Shown here piece after piece: positions 33,570-43,294 of a DNA stretch of 64,000 nucleotides. This DNA is from Parabacteroides distasonis ATCC 8503 (lineage in GTDB: Bacteria > Bacteroidota > Bacteroidia > Bacteroidales > Tannerellaceae). The position numbers were made by a program, and so were the translations under genes. The stretch spans positions 3,058,501 through 3,122,500 of the forward strand of contig NC_009615.1 of the NCBI RefSeq assembly GCF_000012845.1, given 5' to 3'. The notes under the pieces are model-generated. The model was not told the DNA's origin. It searched no databases and worked only from the letters and a program-made list of their open reading frames with translations. Position 1 is the first letter of the stretch. Each line of letters starts with the position of its first letter.

Positions 33570-35658
33570 GCACGAAGCGAGCCCCGTCTGTATACGAAGA
33601 GTCGATAAACAAGGCGCCGTCCAGCCGCTCGGCGATCAGGAGACAGATAGAGAGCCCCAAACCCACGCCGGGCTTGTAATCGTCCAGCTTCTCAAAGCGG
33701 TTGAATATGGTAGCCTGTTTTTCAAGGGGGATTCCGGCGCCCGTATCCGTAACGGCTATACATACCTTCTTCCGGTCCGGCTCAAGTTGAAACGATAGAT
33801 TAATCTCGCCTTTCTCCGTAAATTTAGCGGCGTTTGTCAACAGGTTTGTCAACAGTTGTTGCAGGCGCAGATTATCTACATGTACCACGATTGGTTCCCC
33901 GGCGGGAGAAAAAGTCAATTTAACCCCATCCGGTATCCGATGGCGTACACTCTCCAAAGCCATTTGGCAACATACTAAAAGCAGATGATCCTTGATGTCA
34001 AAATGAAGGTCTCCGGTCTCCATCCGGGATAAGTCCAATACGTCGTTTACCAGATTCAACATCAGATCCGTGTTGTTCCGGATGATAGACGAATATTCCT
34101 TCCGCTCCTCCTCATCGGTAGAAGGTTCCACCAATAAACCGGAGAACCCCACGATAGCATTTAACGGAGTCCGGACCTCGTGGCTCATATTCGCAAGGAA
34201 AGCGCTTTTCATCAAGCTAGCCTCTTCCGCACGGGTCTTTTCCTTTATCAACTGTCTTTGAGATTCCAAAAGCAACTCTTTCTCCCGCTGCAACTGGTTC
34301 TTCAAGGATCGTAGATGACGGTAGTACAAAAACAGGACATAGAGAAGGATCAACAGCACGACCGATATGGATAGGATAAAGATCAGCAGATCCTGTTTCC
34401 GGGCGATGCGTTGCCCGGCCTCCTTCAATTCCGTTTCTTTCAACTCCTTTTCATGCAGCTCATGCAAGGTACGCAATTGGTTTACCTGCCGGAGAAAAGA
34501 AGTTCCCCGCCTTTTCGTCAGCGTACTATAAAGTTCGTCATATAGAGCCATGACCTCCCCAAGTTGTCCCTGTTCCTTCAAGATATCCGCCTTGAACTGG
34601 ATATCCTCGGGCAGCCGCTCGGTCTCCAGCACTTCATTTATACAATGAAGCGCCAGCGGAATGTCTCCTGCCGCCTTATGATAACGGGCCTTAACCGTCA
34701 GGTAGGTATTGATCGCATAATCTCCCTCAACCCAATTACTATCCGCATAAGAAGAGGCTTGATCCAACGAACGCTTGGCATTCTCCAAGTCTCCTTGCGA
34801 AAGATAAAAACTCGTGTAAAAAGAATAAAGTAACCAATATTCTCTTTTAATAGACAAAAGATCGTTTTTCTCTTGGTAGATCTTATACTGCTCATCGAGC
34901 AAAGCCATATATTGCCCTAAGATCCGTTCCGTCGACGCATATTGCTTCGTCCGTACGCTACTCTCCAATTGATAAGAAGTTAACCGGACCTTAGTATCCA
35001 TGATATCCGGCACATCCTTTATATCCTTCAATAAATCAAGGCTTTCCTGAAAAGAGACAACAGCGTCGCTATCCCTCCGGATTCGTTGGTAAATCAATCC
35101 TAATGTCTCCGAGCAACGGAGCAAGCCATATCTATGATCCAAGTTGCTCGCCAACCGATACAGATCCATAGCTTCGCTCATCGCCAGCTCATAATTCCCA
35201 AGCCAAAGGAGATCTTGGCTGGAAAGGCTCTTCACGTCAAACAACACATTCGGGTATTCATGCCGGGCCTTGGCTATGGAGTCTACGAGAGAACAATAAT
35301 ATTCCAAACTATCACGTACAGACTGATCGTAATAATATTCGGCTAAGTTCTTCAATCCCAAGTATGCGACAGATATAGAATCCACCGCCATCGCATTTTC
35401 ATAAAGACGTTCATTATAAACCTTCATCTCGGATTGCTGCTGGTACAGGAATGCCAACCGCCGCAATAAGGGCAAGGTAGACGCTATTGTCGGGCAGTCC
35501 GGCAATAACCTCTCCAAGCTGTCGATCTCCGTTAAACGATCCTTGGCGGGAGGAGGTGTGGAAGATCTCATCGAACCGCAAGATACGCCTAGGAAGATCA
35601 CGATGACCATCCCCATACGTATGGATATCCAGTTATTGAGTCGATTCTTCAGTCTCAT
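33514..35658 (-). CDS. TPR-containing sensor histidine kinase
   Basis: This 714-residue protein has a lipoprotein-like leader (VIVIFLGVSCG), TPR-like helices across about 60-400, one membrane helix (424-445), a coiled linker, and a HisKA/HATPase module: H-box SHEVRTPLN with His493, N-box near 601-612, G1 DTGAGIP (638-644), G2 GVGLGLS (664-670). No receiver domain is present, and no response regulator is adjacent. It overlaps the paralogous broken kinase gene upstream by 4 bp (ATGA), so they formed a coupled pair. The signal is unknown. Confidence 0.9.
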   Translation of the reverse strand: MRLKNRLNNWISIRMGMVIVIFLGVSCGSMRSSTPPPAKDRLTEIDSLERLLPDCPTIASTLPLLRRLAFLYQQQSEMKVYNERLYENAMAVDSISVAYLGLKNLAEYYYDQSVRDSLEYYCSLVDSIAKARHEYPNVLFDVKSLSSQDLLWLGNYELAMSEAMDLYRLASNLDHRYGLLRCSETLGLIYQRIRRDSDAVVSFQESLDLLKDIKDVPDIMDTKVRLTSYQLESSVRTKQYASTERILGQYMALLDEQYKIYQEKNDLLSIKREYWLLYSFYTSFYLSQGDLENAKRSLDQASSYADSNWVEGDYAINTYLTVKARYHKAAGDIPLALHCINEVLETERLPEDIQFKADILKEQGQLGEVMALYDELYSTLTKRRGTSFLRQVNQLRTLHELHEKELKETELKEAGQRIARKQDLLIFILSISVVLLILLYVLFLYYRHLRSLKNQLQREKELLLESQRQLIKEKTRAEEASLMKSAFLANMSHEVRTPLNAIVGFSGLLVEPSTDEEERKEYSSIIRNNTDLMLNLVNDVLDLSRMETGDLHFDIKDHLLLVCCQMALESVRHRIPDGVKLTFSPAGEPIVVHVDNLRLQQLLTNLLTNAAKFTEKGEINLSFQLEPDRKKVCIAVTDTGAGIPLEKQATIFNRFEKLDDYKPGVGLGLSICLLIAERLDGALFIDSSYTDGARFVLILSCEIDSSIYNPPIEV

Positions 35659-37377
35659 ATGGGGGTCTCAATTAAATTCGTTGGATGTATAAAGACAAAC
35701 CGGGCTCCATCCTTATAAGAGATGTCCACCGATAAAGAGCCATTAAGCTGCTCCGAGATGATCTGGCAAACAGATAGTCCTAGGCCGGTACCTTGAATAA
35801 AGTCGTCCAGTTTCTCAAAACGCTCGAATATCTTTTCGCACTTATCCTCCGGGATCCCGCAGCCCGTATCCGTAACGGAGAAACAGACCTCCTCCTTGCC
35901 CTCATCCACGGTAAACGAGAGATTGATCTCTCCCTCGGAGGTGAATTTAGCGGCATTCGACAACAAGTTAGTCAGCAACTGCTGTAAACGCAAGGCATCC
36001 GTATTCAAGGTATAAGATTCAATCGAGGGAGTAAACGTCAATCGGACCCCGGGCTTCACCCGATGGCGAATCGAATCCAACGCCCTCTGGCAACAGGCGA
36101 CCAGATCGTTTGGCTTCACGCTGAACTTGATCTTGCCGGATTCCAAACGGGATAAATCCAGGACATCGTTCACCAGATTCAATAGCAACTCGGAACTATG
36201 GTTCACCTCCCCGGCAAACCGGATCTTCTCCTCCTCGCTATACTCGCTACTCGCCAATAATTCCGAGAACCCGACAATGGCGTTCAACGGCGTACGCACC
36301 TCATGGCTGATATTGGCGATAAAGGCGCTTTTTTTCTTGTTCGCCGCCTCCGCCTCTTTCGTCACGACCCGCAGTTGCTTCTCCGAAGCGGTCAAGGAGT
36401 CTTTCTCCTGAAGCAACTCATTTCTCAACCGCTTAGTATGCATATAAATACGCCACAACATATAGAGTAGGCCCATCAAGACCAATAGAAGACCGATAGA
36501 TACGACAATCTGCTTCTGCTTCAAAGCTTCTTGCTCCGATTTCAGCTTCAACTCCCGATCTTGCTTTTCCAGGTCATTCAAGTCATTCAATACACGGAGT
36601 TGCTCGATTTGCCGGTCGAAGGCATCCGTGTTGATCGTCTCCGTCTTATTGATGATCTCCTCATAGATAGTGACCGCCTCTTGCAATTGGCCGGACGATT
36701 GCAATACCGCTTTCTTCATCTCCAACTTATCCAGATCACGATTGATCTTTAAAGCCAGATTGACGGCGGACAACGCATGCCTATAATCTTTCTCCTTCCA
36801 ATAATAAAATGATTTTGTCCGCAGATATTGAGCCTCCACCCTATCCCCAAAAGAACTATCCAAATAAGCGGTCGCCTGATCCAAATACGCCTGTGCCTTT
36901 CCCGAATTCCCTTTCATGGTATACAGCTCGCAATAATAGCAACTCATCAAGCAACGATGACGTTTTACCGGAAAAATCTTTCCCTCCCCATTATACTTCC
37001 TTTCCAAGGAATCCAATAAATGATCATACTGTTTCAAGAGCGCCCCCGACTCGGACAAACGTCCTAATAGCAGGGTAATAACGACTCAAGCCAGCCATCG
37101 CATCGTATACGATCCCGATGGAATCCAAAGGCATCGCGATATCGATTATCTCTTTCAACGCTAGTACCTCCTCCGGCAATTGCCAGTACAAGCCGATTAA
37201 TTCTTTAAGAAGGGGTATCTTATCCTGAGGTTTTTGGATACGTGATAAAGATTGGCGTATGCTATCCGCACGAAATTTACTCACGGCATTCTGCGCACTT
37301 GTGCCCACCGCAAACAAAATCCACACTATTCCTATAAAAGTATTGACGCTGGACTTTCTTAAAAATCCTCTGCTCAT
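35655..37377 (-). pseudogene. paralogous sensor histidine kinase with internal deletion and frameshift
   Basis: The first frame (from the ATG at 37377) encodes a leader and early TPR region ending LDSIGIVYDAMAGLSRYYP; it then runs to a stop at 37024. A second frame picks up near 37085 (TLLLGRLSESGALLKQYDHLLD) and continues through a complete kinase module (SHEVRTPLN, DTGCGIP, GTGLGLS). Against the 714-residue neighbour, these join residues near 112 to residues near 236, so about 124 residues are missing and the frame is shifted. The kinase half could still be made from an internal ATG at 37058. Confidence 0.82.
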
Positions 37378-37490
37378 TGATTTATCGCTTACAATTCGCA
37401 AACTTACAAAATAAATATCAATAAAAATCAACAGTTTTCCGTAATTACAGCCAACACGACCCAAATGAATGTTTTTACCCCTCAAAACTC

Positions 37491-37520
37491 TTGTCAATCA
37501 GAAAAAAAGCATTACCTTTG
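37491..37520 (+). promoter_or_regulatory. rpsA promoter
   Basis: TTG (37491-37493), a 19-bp spacer and TACCTTTG (37513-37520) match the consensus. The leader before rpsA is about 65 nt and A/T-rich. Confidence 0.78.
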
Positions 37521-37594
37521 CCCCGATTTTTGAGAGATGACAACATAAAGTCTAACTTACTAATTAAAACAAACTTAGTATTAACAATTAAAGA

Positions 37595-39385
37595 ATGGAA
37601 AATTTAAAAAACATCCAGCCAGTTGAAGATTTCAACTGGGACGCTTTCGAGCAAGGCGAGACTTACACCGAAGTAAGCAAGGACGATCTTGTAAAAACGT
37701 ATGACGAGACCCTGAACACGGTAAAAGACAAAGAAGTGGTTATGGGTACCGTTACTTCTATGAACAAACGTGAGGTTGTTGTAAACATCGGTTTCAAATC
37801 TGACGGTGTTGTTCCTATGTCCGAGTTCCGTTATAACCCGGATTTAAAGATTGGTGACGAGGTAGAGGTTTACATCGAGAGCCAAGAAGACAAAAAAGGA
37901 CAATTGATCCTTTCACACAAGAAAGCACGCGCTACACGTTCTTGGGATCGTGTTAACGAGGCTCTTGAAAAAGACGAAATTATCAAAGGTTACATCAAAT
38001 GTCGTACGAAGGGCGGTATGATCGTTGACGTATTCGGTATCGAAGCGTTCTTGCCGGGTTCTCAGATCGATGTGAAGCCGATCCGCGACTACGATGTATT
38101 TGTAGGTAAGACTATGGAATTCAAGATTGTTAAGATCAATCAAGAATTCAAGAATGTTGTTGTATCTCACAAGGCTCTTATCGAGGCTGAGTTGGAACAA
38201 CAGAAGAAAGATATCATCTCCAAATTGGAGAAAGGACAGGTATTGGAAGGAACTGTCAAGAACATCACTTCTTACGGTGTATTCATCGACTTGGGTGGCG
38301 TAGACGGTTTGATCCACATCACAGACCTTTCTTGGGGACGTGTTTCTCATCCGGAAGAAATCGTTCAGCTTGATCAGAAGATCAATGTTGTTATCTTGGA
38401 CTTCGACGACGAGAAGAAACGTATCGCTCTTGGCTTGAAGCAATTGACTCCGCACCCATGGGATGCTTTGGATACGAACTTGAAGGTTGGTGACAAGGTT
38501 AAGGGTAAAGTTGTCGTTATGGCTGACTACGGTGCGTTCATCGAGATCGCTCCGGGCGTAGAAGGTTTGATCCACGTTTCAGAGATGTCTTGGACACAGC
38601 ACTTGCGTTCCGCTCAAGACTTCATGAAGGTTGGCGACGAGATCGAAGCCGTAATCTTGACTTTGGACCGTGACGAGCGTAAGATGTCTCTTGGTATCAA
38701 GCAATTGAAGGCTGATCCTTGGGAAAACATCGAGGAGCGCTTCCCGGTAGGTTCTCGTCATGCGGCTAAGGTTCGTAACTTCACTAACTTCGGTGTATTC
38801 GTAGAAATCGAGGAAGGTGTTGACGGCTTGATCCACATCTCTGACTTGTCTTGGACGAAGAAGATCAAACATCCGTCTGAATTCACTCAGATCGGCGCTG
38901 AGATCGAGGTTCAAGTATTGGAAATCGATAAGGAAAACCGTCGCTTAAGCTTAGGCCACAAGCAATTGGAAGAGAATCCTTGGGATGTATTCGAGACAAT
39001 CTTCACGGTTGGTTCTATCCACGAAGGTACAATCATCGAAGTATTGGATAAGGGTGCCGTTATCTCTTTGCCTTACGGCGTAGAAGGTTTCGCTACTCCG
39101 AAGCATCTTGTAAAAGAAGATGGTTCTCAAGCTCAAGTAGATGAGAAACTTTCATTCAAGGTAATCGAGTTCAACAAGGAAGCTAAACGTATCATCCTTT
39201 CTCACAGCCGCATCTTTGAAGATGAGCAAAAAGGCGCTAAGGCAACTTCTGAAAAGAAGGCATCCTCAAAACGTGGCGGTAAAAAAGAAGAGGAATCTGG
39301 AATGGTAACCGGTCCGGTTGAAAAGACTACATTAGGTGACATAGAGGAATTGGCAGCTTTGAAAGAAAAACTTTCTGGTAAGTAA
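37595..39385 (+). CDS. rpsA: 30S ribosomal protein S1
   Basis: This 596-residue protein has six S1 OB-fold repeats; the clearest are KGQVLEGTVKNITSYGVFIDLGGVDGLIHITDLSW-type units (in parts) around residues 210-280, 295-365, 380-450 and 465-535. It helps mRNAs with weak Shine-Dalgarno sites engage the ribosome, which is important in Bacteroidetes. The C-terminus is a low-complexity Lys/Glu tail (KKASSKRGGKKEEESG). Codon use is strongly that of a highly expressed gene, unlike its neighbours. It has its own promoter and terminator. Confidence 0.96.
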   Translation: MENLKNIQPVEDFNWDAFEQGETYTEVSKDDLVKTYDETLNTVKDKEVVMGTVTSMNKREVVVNIGFKSDGVVPMSEFRYNPDLKIGDEVEVYIESQEDKKGQLILSHKKARATRSWDRVNEALEKDEIIKGYIKCRTKGGMIVDVFGIEAFLPGSQIDVKPIRDYDVFVGKTMEFKIVKINQEFKNVVVSHKALIEAELEQQKKDIISKLEKGQVLEGTVKNITSYGVFIDLGGVDGLIHITDLSWGRVSHPEEIVQLDQKINVVILDFDDEKKRIALGLKQLTPHPWDALDTNLKVGDKVKGKVVVMADYGAFIEIAPGVEGLIHVSEMSWTQHLRSAQDFMKVGDEIEAVILTLDRDERKMSLGIKQLKADPWENIEERFPVGSRHAAKVRNFTNFGVFVEIEEGVDGLIHISDLSWTKKIKHPSEFTQIGAEIEVQVLEIDKENRRLSLGHKQLEENPWDVFETIFTVGSIHEGTIIEVLDKGAVISLPYGVEGFATPKHLVKEDGSQAQVDEKLSFKVIEFNKEAKRIILSHSRIFEDEQKGAKATSEKKASSKRGGKKEEESGMVTGPVEKTTLGDIEELAALKEKLSGK

Positions 39386-39409
39386 TTGATCCTTCTTTGA
39401 GATATAATA

Positions 39410-39442
39410 AAAGGAGATATCTGATTCAGGTATCTCCTTTTT
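39410..39442 (+). terminator. rpsA terminator
   Basis: A perfect 10-bp stem (AAAGGAGATA / TATCTCCTTT) with an 11-nt loop, then a T run. Located 24 bp after the rpsA stop. Confidence 0.85.
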
Positions 39443-39467
39443 CTATGTTATTCCTACTGCGGCTTAT

Positions 39468-39710
39468 TTAAGAAAAGCATTCTTCCGTGACACGTGTCTC
39501 ACATGGCTCGGAAATACCCAACAAATCATTGATCTCCTTTCTTTTCTCTAAATCCGTAAAATAAGCCTCTACAACTTTATAAATATCAAAACCTCCCGTA
39601 GAACCGGCTGCCAAGTTTAGTGACTCGACTAATTTGCCTGTAGCTTTATGAATCTCTGCTTGTTTCAGCAAATGAAATTCATTCCCGTGAATTAATTGAT
39701 TCTTTCCCAT
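39468..39710 (-). CDS. hypothetical protein (80 aa)
   Basis: A small soluble protein with a helical look (FHLLKQAEIHKATGKLVESLNLA, FDIYKVVEAYFTDLEKRKEINDLLG) and two cysteines near the end. It is not recognised. It is isolated on the minus strand between rpsA and the HAD phosphatase gene. No good promoter was seen, so it is only moderately supported. Confidence 0.5.
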   Translation of the reverse strand: MGKNQLIHGNEFHLLKQAEIHKATGKLVESLNLAAGSTGGFDIYKVVEAYFTDLEKRKEINDLLGISEPCETRVTEECFS

Positions 39711-39888
39711 GATGTTCCAATTTTAGGTTATACAATATATTACAAAGGATTTCTATTCCTGTCCTAAAGATACAAATATCTTATATATGACCTAATACTT
39801 TTATCTATTTTTAAATCGGTTCATCTATTTTATCAGTCGAAAGGGAAAGTATGTCTCTACATTCCATTAATTTTGCCAGAAAACTAAA

Positions 39889-40536
39889 ATGAAAAAGTTA
39901 GTAATATTCGATCTTGACGGAACATTATTAAATACGATCGCCGATTTAGCCCATAGCACGAACCATGCGTTGCGGCAAAACGGTTTTCCGACGCACGACG
40001 TAAAGGAGTATAACTTCTTCGTAGGAAACGGCATCAACAAATTATTCGAACGCGCGTTACCCGAAGGTGAAAAGACGGCAGAGAATATACTAAAGGTAAG
40101 GGAAGAGTTCTTGAAGCATTACGATCTGCATAACACGGATCGCAGCGTTCCATACCCCGGTGTCCCTGAGTTATTAGCCTTGTTGCAGGAAAGAGGGATA
40201 AAACTGGCGGTCGCTTCTAATAAATATCAAGCCGCTACCCGTAAGCTCATCGCCCATTTCTTTCCTTCCATACAATTTACGGAGGTTCTCGGACAGCGTG
40301 AAGGAGTAAAGGCGAAGCCAGATCCCAGTATTGTCAATGAGATCGTAGAACGAGCGAGCATATCCAAAGAGAGCACTCTTTATGTCGGTGATTCGGACGT
40401 AGACATGCAAACCGCCATCAACAGCGAAGTGACCTCCTGTGGGGTAACATGGGGCTTTCGCCCTCGTACGGAATTAGAGAAATACGCACCCGATCATATA
40501 GCGGAAAAGGCAGAAGATATACTCAAGTTTATCTAA
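39889..40536 (+). CDS. HAD-family phosphatase (phosphoglycolate phosphatase-like)
   Basis: This 215-residue HAD hydrolase has motif I DLDGTLLNT with the nucleophile Asp, motif II VASNKYQAA, motif III Lys in KAKPDPS, and motif IV YVGDSDVDMQTA. The cap is the helical C1 type of phosphoglycolate phosphatase. The precise substrate cannot be read. A -7-like TAATTTTG at 39868-39875 lies 13 bp before the start, so the leader would be very short. Confidence 0.88.
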   Translation: MKKLVIFDLDGTLLNTIADLAHSTNHALRQNGFPTHDVKEYNFFVGNGINKLFERALPEGEKTAENILKVREEFLKHYDLHNTDRSVPYPGVPELLALLQERGIKLAVASNKYQAATRKLIAHFFPSIQFTEVLGQREGVKAKPDPSIVNEIVERASISKESTLYVGDSDVDMQTAINSEVTSCGVTWGFRPRTELEKYAPDHIAEKAEDILKFI

Positions 40537-40881
40537 AAGACGATCTAAGCCTGTCGTGCGAGGCAATCCTTCCCGTTCTTGTCTCGCACGCTTGTCCTTA
40601 ACCTTAATTACTAATATTTCCTAACACATATTCCATCCAGCTCGCACAGCCCTTAGAATACAAGTTATCCCTAACATCACCTCAACCGTATTTGCAAAAA
40701 AGTATTAGACCTACAAACAAAAACATCCAATAGCGGTTATTTTTCAAGGTATCATTTAAGCCAAACTTTAAAAAACGCCAAAACGAGACCTATATTTCTG
40801 TAATATTATACCAAACAACCACTAGATAAATATAGTAAAAGACGAAGTTATAATTTTACATAAGAAACATAGACAAAAAGA
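40537..40881. other. 345-bp spacer without a gene
   Basis: It contains a stem of 8 bp (CGTGCGAG at 40555-40562, complement at 40583-40590) just after the HAD gene, which may end its transcript, though no strong T run follows. The rest is A/T-rich with no coding frame and no clear promoter for the AraC gene. Confidence 0.5.
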
Positions 40882-41802
40882 ATGTCGGGAAATATTAAAA
40901 AAATAGTTGAGCCGAATAGTGGTATTGATTATTCTTTGGAGAAGGACTTCAAGATCTTTACACTTTCCAAAGAACTCCCTATTACCACTTACCCTTCTTA
41001 TATAAGATTAGGGATTGTCATCTATTGTGTAAAAGGAAACGCTAAAATTGATATCTATTCCAACAAGCACATTATAACCCCCAAAGAGCTCATCATCATC
41101 TTGCCGGGGCAATTGGTCGCATTAACGGACGTTAGCGTAGATTTCCAAATCAGATATTTCACGATCACGGAATCCTTTTATTCTGATATATTAAGCGGTA
41201 TCAGTCGTTTCTCGCCACATTTCTTTTTCTATATGAGGCAACATTACTATTTCAAGATGGAAGACGTGGAAACTCTTTCCTTTGTAGACTTCTTTGAATT
41301 ACTTATAAGAAAAGCCGTCGATCCGGAAAACCAGTATCGAAGAGAGTCGGTTATACTCTTACTTCGCATATTATTCCTTGATATATATAACCATTATAAA
41401 GTCAATTCTTTAGACAGTACGGCAACGATAGATGTACACAAGAAAGAACTGACCCACAAATTCTTTCAATTGGTCATGAGTAATTACAAAGTGAACAGAA
41501 GCGTGACGTTCTACGCGAACTCTCTATGCATCACCCCTAAATACTTGACCATGGTTGTTAAGGAGGTAAGCGGCAAATCCGCCAAAGATTGGATTACGGA
41601 ATATATGATCCTAGAATTAAAAGGATTACTCACCAACTCCACCTTGAATATCCAAGAGATTGTTGAGAAGACGCAGTTCTCGAACCAATCCTCGTTGGGA
41701 CGCTTCTTTCGGAGGCACACGGGCTTATCGCCTTTGCAATACAGGAAAAAATATTTAACAACAGAGCAAAGAACAAACTTCTCAAAAAATAATACGATAT
41801 GA
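40882..41802 (+). CDS. AraC-family transcriptional regulator
   Basis: This 306-residue protein has an N-terminal cupin-like domain (LGIVIYCVKGNAKIDIYSNKHIITPKELIIILPGQLVAL in parts) and a C-terminal double HTH (SVTFYANSLCITPKYLTMVVKEVSGKSAKDWI and IVEKTQFSNQSSLGRFFRRHTGLSPLQYR in parts). The ligand is unknown. Its stop overlaps the HU-like start by 4 bp (ATGA), so the two proteins are made in a fixed ratio. This coupling to a DNA-bending protein is unusual. Confidence 0.92.
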   Translation: MSGNIKKIVEPNSGIDYSLEKDFKIFTLSKELPITTYPSYIRLGIVIYCVKGNAKIDIYSNKHIITPKELIIILPGQLVALTDVSVDFQIRYFTITESFYSDILSGISRFSPHFFFYMRQHYYFKMEDVETLSFVDFFELLIRKAVDPENQYRRESVILLLRILFLDIYNHYKVNSLDSTATIDVHKKELTHKFFQLVMSNYKVNRSVTFYANSLCITPKYLTMVVKEVSGKSAKDWITEYMILELKGLLTNSTLNIQEIVEKTQFSNQSSLGRFFRRHTGLSPLQYRKKYLTTEQRTNFSKNNTI

Positions 41803-42074
41803 ATAAAAGTCAGCTAATCGAGGAATTATCGAAAAGAGTCGGTAATGACAAAGCAGAAATCCGGTACATATTGGAAGAACTGAATAACATCATCTTAGAG
41901 AAAACGAGAGCCGGAGAAAAGGTATGTATACAGGGTTTCGGTGTTTATACTCCCCGCTTACAGACAAGCAGGTTGGCTAGAAACCCGAAAAGCGGAGAGA
42001 CTTTAATGTTGATCCCTAGAACCATTGTCCATTTTAAGTGCGCACCAAATTTGCTGAAAGAGATCAATAAATAA
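41799..42074 (+). CDS. HU/IHF-family DNA-binding protein
   Basis: This 91-residue protein has the HU layout: helical N-terminal part (MNKSQLIEELSKRVGNDKAEIRYILEELNNIILEK in parts), the GEKVCIQGFGVYTPR strand, a beta-arm (TSRLARNPKSGETLMLIPRTIVHFK in parts) with the Asn-Pro intercalating pair, and a short C-terminal helix. It should bend DNA as a dimer. It is coupled to the AraC gene, and may help that regulator loop DNA. A terminator follows at 42084-42111. Confidence 0.92.
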   Translation: MNKSQLIEELSKRVGNDKAEIRYILEELNNIILEKTRAGEKVCIQGFGVYTPRLQTSRLARNPKSGETLMLIPRTIVHFKCAPNLLKEINK

Positions 42075-42083
42075 AAAATAAAG

Positions 42084-42111
42084 GGTCGGCTCCACCGGGA
42101 ACCGACCTTTT
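42084..42111 (+). terminator. terminator after the HU-like gene
   Basis: GGTCGG pairs with CCGACC across a 12-nt loop, followed by TTTT. It is located 10 bp after the stop. Confidence 0.7.
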
Positions 42112-42153
42112 CGTCATCCCATTAATGACATACCAAAGACAACATTCTATAAT

Positions 42154-43248
42154 CTACATCAATATCTGTCGAGCATATTTCACGCAAGTGCCTACCTCTT
42201 TCACGGAGTCAGACCAAGGCTTGATATCATATTCCAGTTCTATATCGCAATAGATAGGCCATTTCTCTTGTTTGATCAACAAGAGCACGTCTTCCAACGG
42301 CATCTCCCCTTGTCCCCATACTTGATTCGTATTCGGCTGGTCCCCTGTCGTAGGCCCCGTCTTATCTTTCAAGTGGATACTATAGATCCGATCATGATAT
42401 TTCTTGATCATCTCATTCGGATGGATACCTGTAGAGCCAAAGAAGTGGCCCGCATCAAAATTCAACATAATAGAAGGAGAGATCGCTAAGATCGGATCGC
42501 AACTAAAGCCTTCTTCGGCATATTGCATATGATTATGGAAAGCCATATACATCCCATGCTTCTCGGCAAATGGAGCGACTCTTTTCGCCGTCTCCAAATT
42601 AATCTCGTCCGTCACGGCTTTAGCGCCCATGGCCTTGGCCACCTTGAAGGCATAATCGACCTCTTCGTCCGATCCCATGCCGGAAGGTTGCATTTTCACG
42701 ATATGCACAGATATCCCAGCGTCGCTCAACAACTTACGGGCACCTTCCACCTTCGATAGATCCAGCCCGAGACGCCACGCTTTCACCTCTTCCTTATATT
42801 TATCGATCTCAGCCTGCTGCTCCGGAGTAAACTTCGGGGGACCCATCCGACGAGGAGCCGCAGGTTTCTCACCCGGTTTCGCCGCAGGTTGAGAAGCTTG
42901 CCGACGGAAGAATTTCATCATCGGATTCTCCGGAGCTCCTAAATAAGCTTCCAGATCACCTCCCATCAACTCAATGGAACTGATATTCGCTTCTTGGCAA
43001 TACTTGATGATATTCTCCAATCCACCCGGCATGGAACGCCAACTATAAGTGATCGTGCCGATTTGCACGCCACCGAACTTCGAGTTAACCTTGCCTGCCT
43101 CCGCCGCCGTATCAACCGGAGCGGGAGCCGCCACACTCTTCCCCGTACAAGAGAAAGCACTCGGAAGGAAAGACGCGGCCGCCAAAGCAGCGACCGATCT
43201 TCCTAGAAACTCACGTCTGGACTGACCATTGTTCACATCTTTATTCAT
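42154..43248 (-). CDS. secreted sugar phosphate isomerase/epimerase-like TIM-barrel protein
   Basis: This 364-residue protein has a Tat-like leader (SRREFLGRSVAALAAASFLPS) that ends in FSCTG, so it may also be lipidated. The TIM-barrel part shows xylose-isomerase-like features: NISSIELMGGDLEAYLG, YMAFHNHMQYAE, LNFDAGHFFGSTG, YSIHLKDK, GQGEMPLEDVLLLI, YCDIELEYD. A Pro/Ala-rich insertion (ASQPAAKPGEKPAAPRRMGP) interrupts the early part. It follows the Gfo/Idh/MocA gene by about 40 bp; such pairs often act together on sugar or inositol-like glycosides. Confidence 0.88.
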   Translation of the reverse strand: MNKDVNNGQSRREFLGRSVAALAAASFLPSAFSCTGKSVAAPAPVDTAAEAGKVNSKFGGVQIGTITYSWRSMPGGLENIIKYCQEANISSIELMGGDLEAYLGAPENPMMKFFRRQASQPAAKPGEKPAAPRRMGPPKFTPEQQAEIDKYKEEVKAWRLGLDLSKVEGARKLLSDAGISVHIVKMQPSGMGSDEEVDYAFKVAKAMGAKAVTDEINLETAKRVAPFAEKHGMYMAFHNHMQYAEEGFSCDPILAISPSIMLNFDAGHFFGSTGIHPNEMIKKYHDRIYSIHLKDKTGPTTGDQPNTNQVWGQGEMPLEDVLLLIKQEKWPIYCDIELEYDIKPWSDSVKEVGTCVKYARQILM

Positions 43249-43294
43249 AACCATTCAATTTATAAATTAATCTTAACCCTTAGAAGAAAGTCCC

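Noticed and set aside
35655..37377. Programmed frameshift in the second histidine kinase
   Set aside because: No slippery site is seen, and comparison with the intact twin shows a large deletion at the junction.
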